DNA from: Ilex aquifolium
Taxonomy: Eukaryota > Streptophyta > Magnoliopsida > Aquifoliales > Aquifoliaceae
Direction: 5' to 3'
NCBI GenBank assembly: GCA_951799425.1
Contig: OX637397.1
Coordinates: forward strand, 20,899,064-20,963,063
DNA: 64,000 nt
Shown: positions 34,901-48,166 of the stretch, piece after piece
How positions within the stretch are numbered: the stretch's first letter is position 1
Layout: each line of letters begins with the position of its first letter
Notes under the pieces: model-generated
Databases searched by the model: none
The model's input: the letters and a program-made list of their open reading frames with translations, nothing else
Told to the model about the DNA's origin: nothing
Position numbers and translations under genes: made by a program

Positions 34901-37440
34901 GAATTTTGCTGACCTCCTCGTTGATGCCTTCTGGCGTTCTGGAGCGAAGCTTCTTCGCTTCTGTTTAACAGGTTTACAGGTAGGGTTCACACTGAGCTTG
35001 TGTGTAATGACTGAGGGGTCAATGCCTTTCATGTCTTCTTACTTCCAGGCAAACACTTCCACATTTCTTTTCAGGAACTGGACGAGGAGGTCTTTAATTT
35101 CTCTGCTTAGCCTGGACCCTACGTAAACAAGGTGTTCTGGCTCCTCGTCGAGCTGAACAGGCTCTAGTTCCTCCGATGGCATTGGTCTGGTGTTTAGCTC
35201 GTCCCTCATGATGAGATCATCTAACTGGATATTCTCAACTTCTTTCTTTTTTACAGATGCCATGTAGCACTCCCGCGCTAAACGTTGGTATCCTCGGATC
35301 ACTCCGACTCCGTTCTCTGTTGGAAACTTTACTACCAGGTGGTAGGCAGAAGGAATGACCTTCATGGCATTAAGGGAAGGTCTCCTAAGCAAGATGTTGT
35401 ACGCAGAAGGCGCATCCACCACTAGAAACCTCACAGTAGTGGTGGCCTGGCAGGGTGGGTCTCCTAGGGTGAGCACGAGCTGGATTGACCCCAAGGGCAG
35501 CACTCTCTCCCCTGAGAATCCCAATAGATGAGCACTTACTAGCTCGAGTTTCTCCCTTCCATTCTCCATTTTGTCAAATGCAGGTGCAAAGATAATGTCT
35601 GCAGAGCTCCCATTGTCAATCAGAACTCTATAGACAGTTCTGTTGGCAACGACATCTCTTACTACCAAGGGGTCATTGTGTGGATGCTGACATCTATCCA
35701 AGTCTGCATCTGAAAAGGTGATAGTTGTGTTCAGTCGTGGCAACTTGGACACAGTATGCACTTCCAAACTCTCTTCAGTTCTGAATCGGCGCAGATGAGC
35801 CTTCCTAGCTAAGTTGGACTCTCCCCCTCTTGCAAATCCTCCAGATATCACCCTGATCTTCCCTAAAGGCTGTTGATGTTGTGCGGGGGCTTGCCGCTGG
35901 GGTGCTGGAGGTGGCGGAGCTCTGTTCTGGTTCTCATGGGCAACAAAACGACGCAGCTACCCTCATTGAATTAAGAACTCAATCTCCTTCTTCAGTTGGA
36001 TGCAATCATCAGTGTGGTGGCCATGGTCTCTATGGTACTCACAATACTTGGTGGGATCTCTTTTTGTTGGGTCCGCTTTCATCCGAGGTGGCCATCTTAG
36101 AAACTTCTCATTTTGCACCTCATACAAGATCTGTGACACTGAGGCGGTAAGAGGAGTGAGTTACCGAGGCGCATACCTCGGCTGCAGCTCTGGTTGCGGA
36201 GGGCCTAGGAGATCCCTGACATTTCCCCTTCTTTTTGGGGAACATTCCTTGTTTCTTCTGGGAGACCTGTATTCCTTTGGAGACCTGTCCCTTTCTTTCC
36301 TGGGACTTTGATCCCTCTTCCTCTCTTCTTTCCCTTTTTCCTTCTGAGAGGACGAGCTCCCTACCTTAGAGATGAGGGTTTCCTCGCCGTTTATATACTT
36401 CTCTGCTTTAGCCAGCACCTCGGTCATGCTTGCCTGAGGATTCTTCGATATGGAGAACATCAGGTCCTTCAACTGCATTCCCAATCCAACTATGAAGGAG
36501 GTGATAGCAAACTTCTCGTCTGGGAGATCTACCTTCAAAGATTTCGAGTTGAACCTTTGGACGTAAGACCGCAAGTTCTCATGGGGTCCCTGTTTCACAT
36601 TTAGGAGGTGGTAACTCGGCTTCCTGTAAGTCTGAGCTCCTATGAAATGGGACACAAAAGAGATAGAGAGCTCCTTAAAGGAGGAGATCGAGGCTGGGGG
36701 GAGCCTGTTGAACCATGCTAAGGCTGACCCCTTCAATGTGATGGCAAAGGCTCGAAAACACACTGGATCCTGATACCCGTGCAGCTCCATTTGGTTTTTA
36801 TAAGTGTTGAGGTGATCCATGGGGTCTTTCGTCCAATCAAAGGCTTCTACTTGCAACATTTTGAATTTTGGTGGGAGGGAAAAATGCAACACCCCAGGAG
36901 TGAATGGGGACTCAGTTTGATGTACCAAGGCATCCATGGTTATAGGGGTTTTACCCCTTACGGTCTCCTTCATATGGCTAAGCTCCTGTCGGATATCCCT
37001 AAAACGTTGCTCCTAGTATTGGTCCTTCCATTCCTGCAGGGTAGGGCAAAAATTGTTCTTTTCATTCTCATTGCTCTGACTTTGCATTTCTTCATTGTCA
37101 CCATTCTTGGGAGGCGGTTGAGGGGTCTGGCTGTTCTCTCCTCCTTCGTTAGCTTCTCTGAGGGGGTCGAGATGACGTTGCTCTCTATGAAGAGGTTCGT
37201 TCTGGCCTCCTTGGGCTGGTCGCATCTTCTACGGTCGTTGCAAAAGCTTCAGGAGTTCTTCATTCTGTTGTAGCAAGTGTTAGTTGGCTAGGAGGAGGGC
37301 CTCCAATTCATTGTTCATGGGGGGATTCACCGTAGGAGGATTGGCCTCGACGATGGGGAAGAAATCTTGAGGATCTTCACGGTGTCTACCGCTAGTGGCC
37401 TCCTGTTGGTTCTGCACCCGCGGGGGAGTTACACAATGAA
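31952..37440 (-). pseudogene. Gag-pol region of Tat element A
   Basis: Right to left: gag (SLPPKFKMLQVEAFDWTKDP and FAITLKGSALAWFNRLPPAS near 36700-36900, then an Arg/Lys/Ser-rich tail); protease (VYRVLIDNGSSADIIFAPAF near 35600); reverse transcriptase (KWHLCIDFTDLNRACPKDSF near 34800, YQVMPFGLKN, and VYIDDMLVKS near 34510); a first RNase H region; a second RNase H (LSVDGAANAQ near 33660, with LNNEAEYEAV); and integrase (QQWGLDILGPLL near 32800, FSAPAHPQSNGQAEV near 32540, and a C-terminal KLGPNWEGPYIV). The second RNase H is the recognised mark of the Tat lineage. Broken, with roughly ten breaks. Confidence 0.9.
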
Positions 37441-37473
37441 CCATCCCTAAGGCTTATTTATACCATCAGAAAA

Positions 37474-37923
37474 TATAGTGGTTCACCAGCTTGGGAGCTC
37501 GGCTAATCCACTCTTTAACGGAGTCTCTTGCTCCTTTTTCTTTATTAACGGCGAATAGAACTAACAGAGAATTTCTAACACAGCTAGGGTCCCCCGTTCA
37601 ATGGAGGCACTATACAATATTTATAGTTCAATTCCTATCTCTAAGGGATCTGCTCCGAGATCCTTGCCTTTCATTCGTGAGATCTCCCTTAATTTTTGGG
37701 AGAGGATCTTGGTTAGTTGAGAGTTTTGAGCCTTGATTATAGCGTTCCCTTGTTTTGGGGGTGCCTGCTACTAGCTAGTTGTCTCCTTCATGTTTCCTAT
37801 TCTGCTTTATCTGCGGGGAGCTCTAGGTCCGAACCGCTGAGCTCCGGATAGCTCGTCTGACATCTCTATCCGACCTATTTTCCCGAGCTCATACTTAATT
37901 AAAATTTTCTCCAGGTATCATCA
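37474..37923 (-). repeat. LTR part of Tat element A
   Basis: It shares ATAGTGGTTCACCAGCT and CTAATCCACTCTT with the LTRs of element B, and ends in the same GGTATCATCA. The middle is diverged. A CAATATTTATAG near 37613 resembles the equivalent CATTTATAG in B. Confidence 0.75.
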
Positions 37924-40900
37924 ATTTACATGCTCTAACTAAATATATAAAAATCATAACAACTATCTTATGCCTCGATACTCCCACTATGCAATCCACC
38001 GACATATGTCTATAACTGAAAATGTTAAATGATAGGGGTGAGCAACCACACGTTCAGTAGGATAATAATTTTCTCAAGCATATACAAGGTTTTAAATACC
38101 ATCAGTTCACAATCATAAAGATAGGTAATGAAATAATTTATCAATAAGTTTAGGTACACGATAAGTAGTAAGCATTTTTGAAAGTACAGTACGTACTATC
38201 ATTTGAAATACATAAGTGAAATATCAAAGAATTTACCACATCGAAATCAAATCTCAAAATAACACTATAAAACCTCTCTTCTTAAAACATAATGCAACAA
38301 CATTAATTTTATAAAGTACGAAGTGAGAAATATTCATACAAGTATATGTATAACAAATCTGGTAAAATAATCATTTCTTATTTTCAACAAAATTTCGTAA
38401 ACTTGTTTTTTCCATAGTATTTTTCAAAAATATTAAATTCACGTACTTTTGCCTCAACCACACCTTACCTCACCCCACTCAAGAGGTTTGTTGGAATATT
38501 GGTCTATTGGTTTCTTGGCACCCAAAATTCATGTTTGCTGCCCATACGGAAAAATATCATCAAAACAAAACCGGTTCACGAATGAACCATCCCCAGGGAA
38601 TCTTTTGGGTCTTGCACCCTAGGGTCTCATCACCCTAACTTCTAGCTTTTCAGGGGGGATGTGTAGGGCATAACATGTGATGCCACACAGGTTGTCACCG
38701 AAAACCACTACCATCACCAATCTCCCCTAGGACTAGTAGCCACATTGGCAACCCCCTCAAGGGCCCCAACCGTCTACTAACCCTCTGTCTTTCGGTACCG
38801 ATCATACTAAGTTTCAAACCATAATTTCATGATCACCATCAATTCCCAACACCAATCACAACTTCGGTACTTTTAAAAAAAATACGTAGTTTTCTAAAAT
38901 CTCACATTTATATTTTCCAATATAACATATTTTCAAAATAACTCACACACACTCCAAAAATACAATTTGTACTATTTTATAGCAAAATTCACAAATTAAA
39001 GGATTGAGAAGTTATGAACATCAACACCACCATTTTCATACTTTAAAATAACTCAACAATACCCAAAATCATGATAAAATATACCCAATCATATCATAAG
39101 AATCAATATCTCTTTCCAAAATTTATCATTTCAATACTTATAGTCACTTTGACATTTTATCAAACACATGATAGACATTAAATCACCAAATACATAGTTA
39201 CATAGTAAGAGCATCTTCAACCACACTCAGCAAAATAGCTACTCAAAATATATTTAAATATTCAATTCACTACTTTAGGTAGCAACTTTTTAAAATTCAC
39301 TCTAACCACGCTCTCTATTTTAGCTAACTACTTCAACTAACTTTAACTAACTTTCAATAATATAATTCAAAAATGTCACGTGGCGTAACACGTAAGCGCC
39401 ATAATGATGACGTGTCGTGCCACATCATCAAATTTTTAAATTTTAAATTTTCGTATTTGCACAACAAGGTTATTTGCACAAAATGGTCCCAACCATAACG
39501 CATTGATAAGAAACCTTCGTTTGCAGCAACAAGGTTATTAGCAATTGTCTGCATTTTGTGAAGGCAATCAGTCATTGTTTTGGGACCATTTCTTCGTGGT
39601 TTGAAGCTGAAGGCATAAAAACATACTTAGTGCAAGTGACTAAGATGCAAACACACACTCCAATGAGACCCAAACAGCACAAGAATTGGTACGACCCAGA
39701 CCCAATTGATCTATTCTTACTCTCTGCCATATTGATGTTCAAGAATCTGATAAAAGCATAAGGCATTTAAAAAATTCAAGGCATTGTATACAATTGATGT
39801 ATTCTTACTCTTCGCCAAATGAAGTTGTTCAAAGTTGTGGAGGGCATGAAGAGGAAATTGTAAAGAGTGACATGGTTCACGTTAAAGGTACTATATGGAA
39901 AAGGAGGCAACAAAAGAAGAGGTTGGACAGGAGCTGGCATGAGAATCATCATAACCTTCATCCTAACTAACTGTATAACCATACCAGAGTAACAAAATCA
40001 TCACTGATGATTCAGCAAAACCATAAAAGATAAAGGAAGATTTTCCCATTTGAGGATGCACTATTACATGCAGCATATATGATCAAATATAACATGCAGC
40101 ACAAGGAAAATGATTCACCATTGAATTATGCCAAGAACATAGACTAGAAACCTTCATCAAATAAAATTAGCATTGCCATATATATATTATTTTGGTTCTT
40201 GATTAATAGCCAGTGCCTACACAACATGGGTCAGCTGAATATCTCATTGAGGCAATTCATCAAACATATTGTGAACAATTAAAATAAGCTCATCTCAAAA
40301 AATTTCAAGAAACTTATTGAACCCAGTTGAAGAAACCAAACAGCACAAAAAAACAAAACCAAGAACGAACAAAGAGGGAAAAAACACATAAACACTTGAG
40401 ATTCAACATAGAAACAAAAGTTCAATGCATAAAAATTAAATACAAAATCAAAGCACGCTGAAACCTTCGGCTATTAAATACAAAATCAAAGCAAGTATCA
40501 GAGCTCTCAGATCTGGCTAGCGTTGAAGACAATACCTGAAGGAGGAAATGGAAGGCAGCGACTTTGCAGAAATGGAAGGAAGGCAGCAAGTGGCGAGTGG
40601 ATTGCCCTCTCCAGATCTGGCTAGAGTTGAAGACTTCGGCTATTTTGGCGAGCTGAATGGCGAGGGCATTGGAGCACACGAACAGAGTGTTTGCTCGCTA
40701 AAATGGCTAAAAGGCAGCGGTTGGCGAGGGCGTTGGAGATGCTCTAACATACCCATTCTTAAGAGACAAATCAAATATATTATATGCAAAATCACATTTA
40801 TTATAAAGAATCTAAAATTTTAAGTTCAATTAAAAACCCATAACAAAATTCAAGTTAGAGTTTCAAACCCACAATACCCAAATTCATTTAATGCATGTAT

Positions 40901-41741
40901 TTTTGCAAATTCATAGTAAACTCTTCATTTAATTAAGACACATAGCATGAAAATATGTATTTAGCTCATACTAAACAAATAGATATAGAACATACATAAG
41001 ATGCGTCAATGTATATGCAAGAGAAAAGAGAACCCTACCGTAAAATCTAAGAACCCAAGCTCCACCTTCAAATCTTCAAATGAATTCAAGAATCTCAAAT
41101 AATGTTCTTAAGTTTTCAAGCAAAAGTCCAAGCTCTAATGACCTTCTTCTTTCTTCCTCTCTTTCTCTCTCTAATTCTAAGGTGTATGGAGTAGTATTGG
41201 GTGAGGTGTGAGAAAAATGAGAGAAATGGAGATGAAAATGGGTTATAAGGGCAGAAATTTGTGCCGGGTACTGTTCACAGGACCGAAAAAATGTATTTTT
41301 CCCAAAATTATGATTTTGCCCCTAAACTTCTTCAATTTGATCTGTACGACTACCCCCAAGGTTTTTCAGCGTTCCGGATTCATTTTTAATGTTATTTTAG
41401 GCTAAAAATATTTATTTTTATGATTTCTATAAAAATTCAAGATAAATTATACCCAAAATGCCAAATTTACAATTTTTATCTTTTTAGATTTAATTCCGAC
41501 TAAATGTCTAACCCAACATTTTTCGCCGCTTTCAGATTCAATAGCGACGTTCTTTTGACCCATAAATTTTTAGAATGATTATTTAACCACCCTTCTAAAT
41601 TTTACATGCCTCCAACTCTATATTTGACCCAAAAGTCATTACGCGCAAACTTAAACCTCGTGATTATTTTACGATTTATGTTTCGAAGTTTCCAAGACCA
41701 TTTTTATTATTTTATGAATTCTTAATGTACTGTATATATAT
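37924..41741 (-). repeat. Old chromovirus-like LTR, minus strand
   Basis: On the minus strand, CTACTGAACGTGTGGTTGCT followed by CACCCCTAT near 38040 matches CTACTGGGCGTTGTGCTCACCCTAT in the young chromovirus LTR, and related words occur near 61020. Other LTR-like stretches are the ACTGTTCACAGGACC region near 41270 and a pyrimidine-rich leader near 41140-41190. A Harbinger element (39209-40744) splits it, and element B was inserted at 41741, so it probably continues at 58316. No coding sequence. The exact limits are uncertain. Confidence 0.5.
39209..40744. mobile_element. Non-autonomous PIF/Harbinger (Tourist-type) element
   Basis: The ends GAGCATCTTCAACCACACTC and, in complement, GAGCATCTCCAACGCCCTCG form the inverted repeat familiar from plant Tourist-like elements. 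A 3-bp TAA duplication flanks it (39206-39208 and 40745-40747). The 1536-bp interior has direct repeats (AGATCTGGCTAG-GTTGAAGAC at 40510 and 40614) and no recognisable transposase. Confidence 0.8.
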
Positions 41742-42312
41742 TGATGGTGTGTAAAACGTGGTTGAGCAGAATATATAAACAACAGGATTTGATCTGAGCT
41801 ACAAGGCTCTTGGGCATAATGTGGCAATTCAGGGATAACAGATGGATTGCACAGAAGAGTTATAGTGGTTCACCAGCTCGAGAGCTCGGCTAATCCACTC
41901 TTCAACGGAGTCTCTTACTCTTGGAAGCTGTATTGAAGATTATGAAGAAATTACATAGTATTCTTGACACAATTTTTGGTTTCTTGCCTCAAAGTGAGGA
42001 CATTGTACAACATTTATAGCCTAGTTCCTAATTATATGGGGTCTATGGCGAGATCTTCACCTCCCTCTTGTAACAACATCTCACTTGATTTTAGGCGATG
42101 GTTTAGGCGGTTGAGGTTCTTGCGCCTAGACTGGCGCTTACTGCCGTTGAAGGGGCGCTTTGTGGTAGCCAACTGTCTTCCACTCTTTTTTCTTGGGGTG
42201 CAAGTCGAGGCAGCCCAAGGTCTGGACCTCTGAGCTCGGGCTCCCTTGGCTGAGCTCCCTTCTTGACCTCAATTCCCGTGCTCAAACTTGGAATTTTTCC
42301 TAGGTATCATCA
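41742..42312 (-). repeat. 3' LTR of Tat element B
   Basis: Starts TGATGGTGTG and ends GGTATCATCA. About 90% identical to 57748-58315. Directly inside it, GTTGACCCCCAATCCC (42313) reads as the purine tract GGGATTGGGGGTCAAC on the minus strand. Confidence 0.92.
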
Positions 42313-42574
42313 GTTGACCCCCAATCCCTAGTCAAAGTGGGCTTGAGTAGGGGCTGAGATGCGGTTGGGTCGAGTTAAGACTCCATATAGCGACCTCGAT
42401 TTGCACATGAGGAGACTCTTCTCACGCACGTCCCACACTTCGATGACCCACGTACACCAAGCTTTAAATGCCCCTAAGACGACGAAAACCGCCTCACTTC
42501 TCCTTTCAATTTCTCTCTCCAGGCTTTTCCTCTTCTCTTCCTTGCGATTTCAGCTTCCCCTATCTGCTGGTGAT

Positions 42575-44226
42575 TGATTAGCACACAACTTTGTATATTT
42601 TTAAGATGCTAATCAACTCATTTCACTTGTTTTTGAGCTTTAAATGATCTAAGTTATGATGATTAAAGTCTTAACATCATTTTGTTGTTTTTGTAGTTGA
42701 ATGAAGCTAAATATGGCTTTTAATGACCCTCCCATACCACTTGGGATGAAAGGAGTTAAAATGATAGTTTGAGGATAGATCGGGAGCAAAGAAATCAAGA
42801 AATTCAGAAAAGGATGCATAACAGTACCGGTACTCGGTACCGGTACCAAATGGTACCGGTACCCAGTACCGGTACTGAAAACCTACTGGAATCGCAGTAC
42901 CGGTACCCAGTACCGGTACTGATTTCCTGAAGTGCCCAAATTCTGCAGATCTGCTCAGCTGTCTTGTGGACCCCTCCATGCTTTTCTCCTGCACGCCCAC
43001 AACACTATTCATGGTGTTCACACTCTCTCTTGTACTTTGATTGCATTGAGCATTAATGAGAGGAAAGAGAAGTGGAGTTGCTGGGTGTTTATGACTGCTC
43101 TGCCATGCCCCTGTCTAGCCCATCACCTGCAACCTATTGATGGAGATCACATCTCCAGGGCTACCCCTGTCCCTTGGCACGTTTGGATGTAGAGGGTTCT
43201 CCATTGTTGAGAGGCATGAGGTATTACATTAGAGAGTTTTTAGAGAGAGATGCTCCAAGCGTAGAGATGATGAATAGTAGATTCTAGAGAGAGAAAGTTG
43301 TAATTTTCACTTATTTTCCAGTACATTGCCTTGCATTCTTCTGTAAGACTCTTTAGAACTTTCTTCAATGCCATTAATGTTAGCTCTTCCATGCTTTTCA
43401 CTAGTTTAATGTTCTTCCACTTTCTACCATTAATGAATTAAAGTTCTTCATTTTCATAGCTATGTAATGGGTTTAAATGCATTTTCTTTTAGCTCATGAA
43501 TTCTTGTACTTTGTACTTTTAGAAGTTCATAGATTTGCAATGCACTTTCATTACATAGTCATTTCCATTCCAAGTATGAGTAGCTAAATCCTTTAGTTGG
43601 CAAGACCAAGAGGGATCTCCTTTGGGGATATCATTTCAACTATTTCTCCTCCTTCCCTTTAGAGTCAAATGGTTCGTTTTGACCGGATGGAAGATGGATG
43701 AGTCGATGAGTCTTTGATAAACTGTAGGCCTAGTCACGGTTTATGCTTAGATACTCACCGACATCATCCTCGGCTTTCCGTGATTCAAGCGTTCATTCAT
43801 GCTCAATCGGAGGAGTGATTTGAGTTGAGGTGGTATACCCATTGGAGTGATCTCTTGGAATTGCCAACACTTGTTTTGTCATTACATCTTCATTAGCATA
43901 CACTTCACCAACCAACTCTCAAGACAAAAGATTTTACATTTCCGTTTTTCACCAAATCACTTCAATCTTGATTCACTTCCTTCCCTGTGGATACGACCTT
44001 GGAATACTCTTCCAAGTAACTCACAACACACGAAAGTCTCCTTGCGATTGGGGAGCATTTTTGTGCATACATATCCCATATTTACATCTTCCCATTTCCC
44101 TTTCCTCATTGCCCTTTCTTTTCACACTATCCCTAGGGGAAGAAATCCTTCTCCCCCATCCATACATTGCATCAATTGAGGGATAGTAATTAGGGGTTAG
44201 GAAAGACATAGTTTTTGTGACAATCA
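42575..44226. mobile_element. Solo-LTR-like insertion 1 in element B, 1652 bp
   Basis: Begins TGATTAGCACA, ends GACAATCA, and is flanked by a perfect 5-bp duplication GTGAT (42570-42574 and 44227-44231). No internal coding region is present, as expected for a solo LTR left by recombination. It is related over much of its length to 46308-48166: both hold a GTACCGGTAC cluster, GATTGGGGAGCA and TTAGGGGTTAGGAA near the right end. The family is unassigned. Confidence 0.8.
42824..42919. repeat. Six GTACCGGTAC palindromes in 96 bp
   Basis: Exact copies start at 42824, 42837, 42853, 42866, 42897 and 42910. The decamer equals its own reverse complement. Confidence 0.95.
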
Positions 44227-46307
44227 GTGATCTTAGGGTTTCGCTGAAAATCAACTTCCCTTGATTTGATTCGAAGGCTTTGCGAAGCTTGCTCTTTGAT
44301 TTCGCTTTGGGCTTTGGTTTGTCGATCGCTCTTGGTTAGGTATGCTCCTTTATTCTTGTTCATTTCTTCGTTATGGATCCCTCGAATCCAAGGTGCTTGC
44401 TGCATTTTTGGACCTTTCATTTTTGCTAATTTATGAATTGAGGTTATTCCTTGTCCCATATTCCCCTCTTTCTGGACCCTTACTCCACAACTAGAATTTT
44501 CCTCATTGGTCGTTGCTGTCTTGACCCCTTGACTCTCAGGGATTGTTTTGCTAGTGTCCCCTTTCCTTATTCCTCCTTTTACCTCCCATTTTCTAATCTC
44601 ATCATGTCTGGCTCTTCCGAAGCTACTGCTTCATCGATCTCTCTTACCATGGGCGAGAGGTCTGCTGGGGAATAAGACATCGACTTAGGAGACGTGGGTA
44701 AGGAGATTGATAATTTTCCTGGTGTCGATTCTGTTGATGCTACAGAAGAAGCTGAGGATCCCCCCTTGTCATCCTCCCATGTGCCCAAGAAATCTAAGAA
44801 AGGTAAAGCCAAAGTGAGTGGCGTTGGGATTTCTGGCAGCACTGAAGGTGTAGGGGCTGCCCCTAGAGCTTCAGACCTCGTGGGTTTTAGCAAGGTCACC
44901 ATTCCTTACATGAGGGATTTATCTGCTCGTTTTGATTTTCTTCGGGGTTTGGAGTATTGGTGCCTAGATGTGGACACTCAGTATGACTCCCCAATCCCTA
45001 AGAAGTTCTGCTTCTTTGTAACCGCTCTCGAGAATAGCCTCCATTTTCCAACGCACCCTTTCCTTAATAGCGTCCTTTAACATTTTAACGTTTACCCCGC
45101 TCAACTTTCTCCCAATTTTTGGGTTATTCGGGTGGGTCTCCTTGTTTTCTACAACAAGCACGAGCTTGGAGTTCCTACCGTGCCTTTGCTCATGAAATTC
45201 TTCAATGTCAAGTACACTCCTTTTGACGGCTTCCTATACGTTTCCAAATGGGTAAAAACCCAAGCCATCATTATTGACCTCCCAAGCTCCCACAAGGGTT
45301 GGAATAAGTTCTTCTTCTTTGTGTGGGGCAGAAAATGAGAATACAATCCCGAAAGATGTGGCTGACACCTTCCCAGTGCCTCAGGCCTGGTCTGCCCCTA
45401 ATATCCTGGGTAAGCCCTACTTGAGTAAGCTTGGATCAACCTTGACGTTTTATTCCGCTGACCTTGTTTTGCCTATTTTGTTTCACTTTTCAGGTATTCG
45501 ACCCGAGCTCAGCGCTGAGGATAAGCTAGTTTGGCTGAGCTTAGAGGATTGCGATCCAGAGAAATATTCTAAGCTCATCAAGCCCAAAGTGCTTACTAAA
45601 CTTGGGTCTAGTCCTCCAGAGGTGAGGGTTGAGACCCCTGTCCCCATTTCTGTAGCTGGAGTAGAGGAAGAGGCAGGTAACACTTCATCCTTCTCTCCTT
45701 AACGTTTATCTCACTTTTCCCTTCTTTCTTTTTGATTTGTTTGCTTTGAGTTTTCAGTTTTTACCTCAATGGAACCCACTTCGAAAGCTTTAAGGGCAAA
45801 GGTTGACCTGTTAAAGAGAACCAGAAGTGGGGGTAAACGCAAGGTCGAGGTCGGATCAGGAAGTGATTCTGTCCCCCCAGCCAAGGTGTCGAAGATCATA
45901 CAACCTCCCTTTCTCAAGGGACCATGCCTCCCTCTTCTGGAAGGGATCCTGAACAAAGCGCGGTTCTAACCTCTCCTTCCTCAGCAGAGGTAGAGGGAGC
46001 CTTGTAGATGATCGCCCGCATTCTGCCTGGGTCTACCTCCTTTAGGTCGGCTGATAAGTCCCATCAGTTATTTCTGAGGGGCTCCAAGGTTGAGAAGGTA
46101 AGTTATTTTTGCGGATGACATTGCCTCCATCGTCCCTGATTATGATATTCAAAGGGCTGCCACTATGCCCCTTGGAATTTCCATCACCACAGTCTTATAC
46201 GGAGCTACTTCGGTAAGTTTCTGATCTTTTCGTGTTCCATTTCTATCTTGTGTTGTCACTTTATGTTAAATTTAGCCTTTGGTTGTGTCTATTCCTAGTT
46301 GGGGGTG

Positions 46308-48166
46308 TGATGAGCACAAAATATTGTATATTTCAAGGCCTCATTACATGCATTTTAACTCAAATTTTGCATCTAAGTACTTAGAGTTAGCTGATTTTAT
46401 GAATAATGTTGAATTCTCGATGTTGCATGTTTTTATAGCTTAAATCATGTATTTTAGGACCTTGCAACTATGTTGGATGTGTGGTGAGGGCATGAACACA
46501 TTACATGAAGATTTGGAGGCTTAAAAGTGAAAAAATCAAGGAGGTATTGGTGTTTGGTAATAAAGGCGCCAGCAGCCACACCACTGGGTTGAAGAGCCTC
46601 GGTTTTCCTCCATTTTTATCATGATCCGCTTCAAATCTGAAAAAGTTCAAAACATTAAAGTTGTAGATCTGGATGTTTTCTATATTGTGTCAAAATTTCA
46701 GCTCAATCCAACGGTTGGATCAAAATTTATGCCGATTCTACGAAAAGTGGTCCGGAGCAGAAAACAGTACCGGTACAGTACCGGTACTGCGTACCGGTAC
46801 TTCGAACTCCAGAAGGTTTAGAGTACCGGTACATACCGGTACTCTCCTAGAACAGCCCAGAACACCTGCAAACTCTTCTCCACTTGCTTGGGGGTCCCAC
46901 CAATGATTCTCCCACTTGCCCCCAACATTTCCTTGCACATTTCCATGCCTCTCTTACACATTTTGAAGACTTTTAAGGCTTGACATTAAAGGAGGATGGG
47001 AGAGAAGTGGGCTGCTCAGTGAGTTGCAAGCTAGCTCTTCCTTAGCCTGTCAAGAGCCATCATTCAGCCTCCCATTGATGGGAGGCCTGCACACAGCTAG
47101 GGGGGACCACCATGCACGAAAATTGAAGGCTAACTCTCCATGATATTCAGCATTTTACAGAGGGTATTGGAGTGGCTACCTAAGCTTAGGAGTAGTTTTA
47201 GTGAAGAAGATAATGAATAGTAGAAAGCTTATGTTCTTGCATTTTCCTTTCCATTTTCGTTCCTGTAAGCTTTAATCTTCTTGTAATCTTTATTTCCTGC
47301 ATTGTAATCTCCTCTACTTCAAGTCTATTCCAAGTTTAGTTACATGTTTTAGATTTCACCATTGTTATTTAAGTTCTCTTCATTTCAAGCTTTTAAATTG
47401 GGTATTTCATATTTGTCTTCTTAGTTTAAGTTTTCTTGTATTAGTTCAAGTTTCATGCTCCATTTCATTATGTCCATTTACATTATGCTTGTCTTTCCTT
47501 TATGCATGAATAGCTAGCTTTTAAGTTGGTTAATCCAAGGGAGATTTCCTCTTGGGTGTGCCACTTCAACTCATTTTCATTCCTCCTCTCAGAGTACGAT
47601 GGCTCGGTTTGACTGGGTTGGGGTGAGGACATGGTTGTGAGTTCTTGATACACCGTAGGCATTGTCACGGGGTATGCTTGAATCCTCACCTCCATTTTAG
47701 TCCCGAGCTTCCCACGAATCAATCGTACTTCTAGGCTCTATTGGAGGAAGGCTTGAGTTGATTTGGTATTCCCATTGGAATGACCACTTTGGATTAGCCA
47801 ACATTTGTTTTCTTGCATTTCCATTCACAAACACAACCACAAAACTCAAACAAAAGATTTTTCACTTTCTTTACCTTTTGCAAAATCACCTTCACACAAC
47901 TTGAACTTTCCTTCCCTGAGGAGACGACATTGGAATACTTTTCCAAGTAAAACACCGACACACAAAAGACTCTTTGCGATTGGGGAGCACTTTTGTTCAC
48001 ACACCCGCATTTCATTTACATTTTCATTCATTCCATCCTCCATTCTGTTGCCCTATCTCTTGCATCATTCCGAGGGAGAGTGACACTCCCTTAGTCCTAT
48101 AATCCATACATACATTCTAAGGGATGATATTTAGGGGTTAGGAATAACAACGTTTTTAATCAATCA
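46308..48166. mobile_element. Solo-LTR-like insertion 2 in element B, 1859 bp
   Basis: Begins TGATGAGCACA and ends ATCAATCA. Related to insertion 1 by its ends, by its GTACCGGTAC cluster and by the shared right half. It lies at the boundary between two parts of antisense gene 1, where element A has uninterrupted sequence. No 5-bp duplication was found, and a purine tract AGTTGGGGGTG directly precedes it, so it may not be a simple solo LTR. Confidence 0.7.
46767..46842. repeat. GTACCGGTAC palindrome cluster, second copy
   Basis: Exact decamers start at 46767, 46778, 46791 and 46823, with a variant ATACCGGTAC at 46833. Same word as 42824-42919, but different spacing and number. Confidence 0.93.

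Larger units (their letters stand above)
27332..37923 (-). mobile_element. Tat-lineage Ty3/gypsy element A (incomplete)
   Basis: A minus-strand element. From right to left: an LTR part (37474-37923), gag, protease, RT-RNase H, a second RNase H, integrase, a 27-bp tandem array, then two genes on the opposite strand. Layout and protein sequence match element B at 41742-58315, so the two are relatives, though the LTR parts differ enough to suggest separate subfamilies. The left end meets the Athila-like LTR at 27331 and no left LTR is found. The element is clearly broken, with roughly ten breaks in gag-pol and several in the antisense genes. Confidence 0.88.

Noticed and set aside
40548-40823. 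A 91-codon Gly/Glu-rich frame
   Set aside because: It lies across the end of the Harbinger element and runs out over its inverted repeat; no similarity to a known protein.
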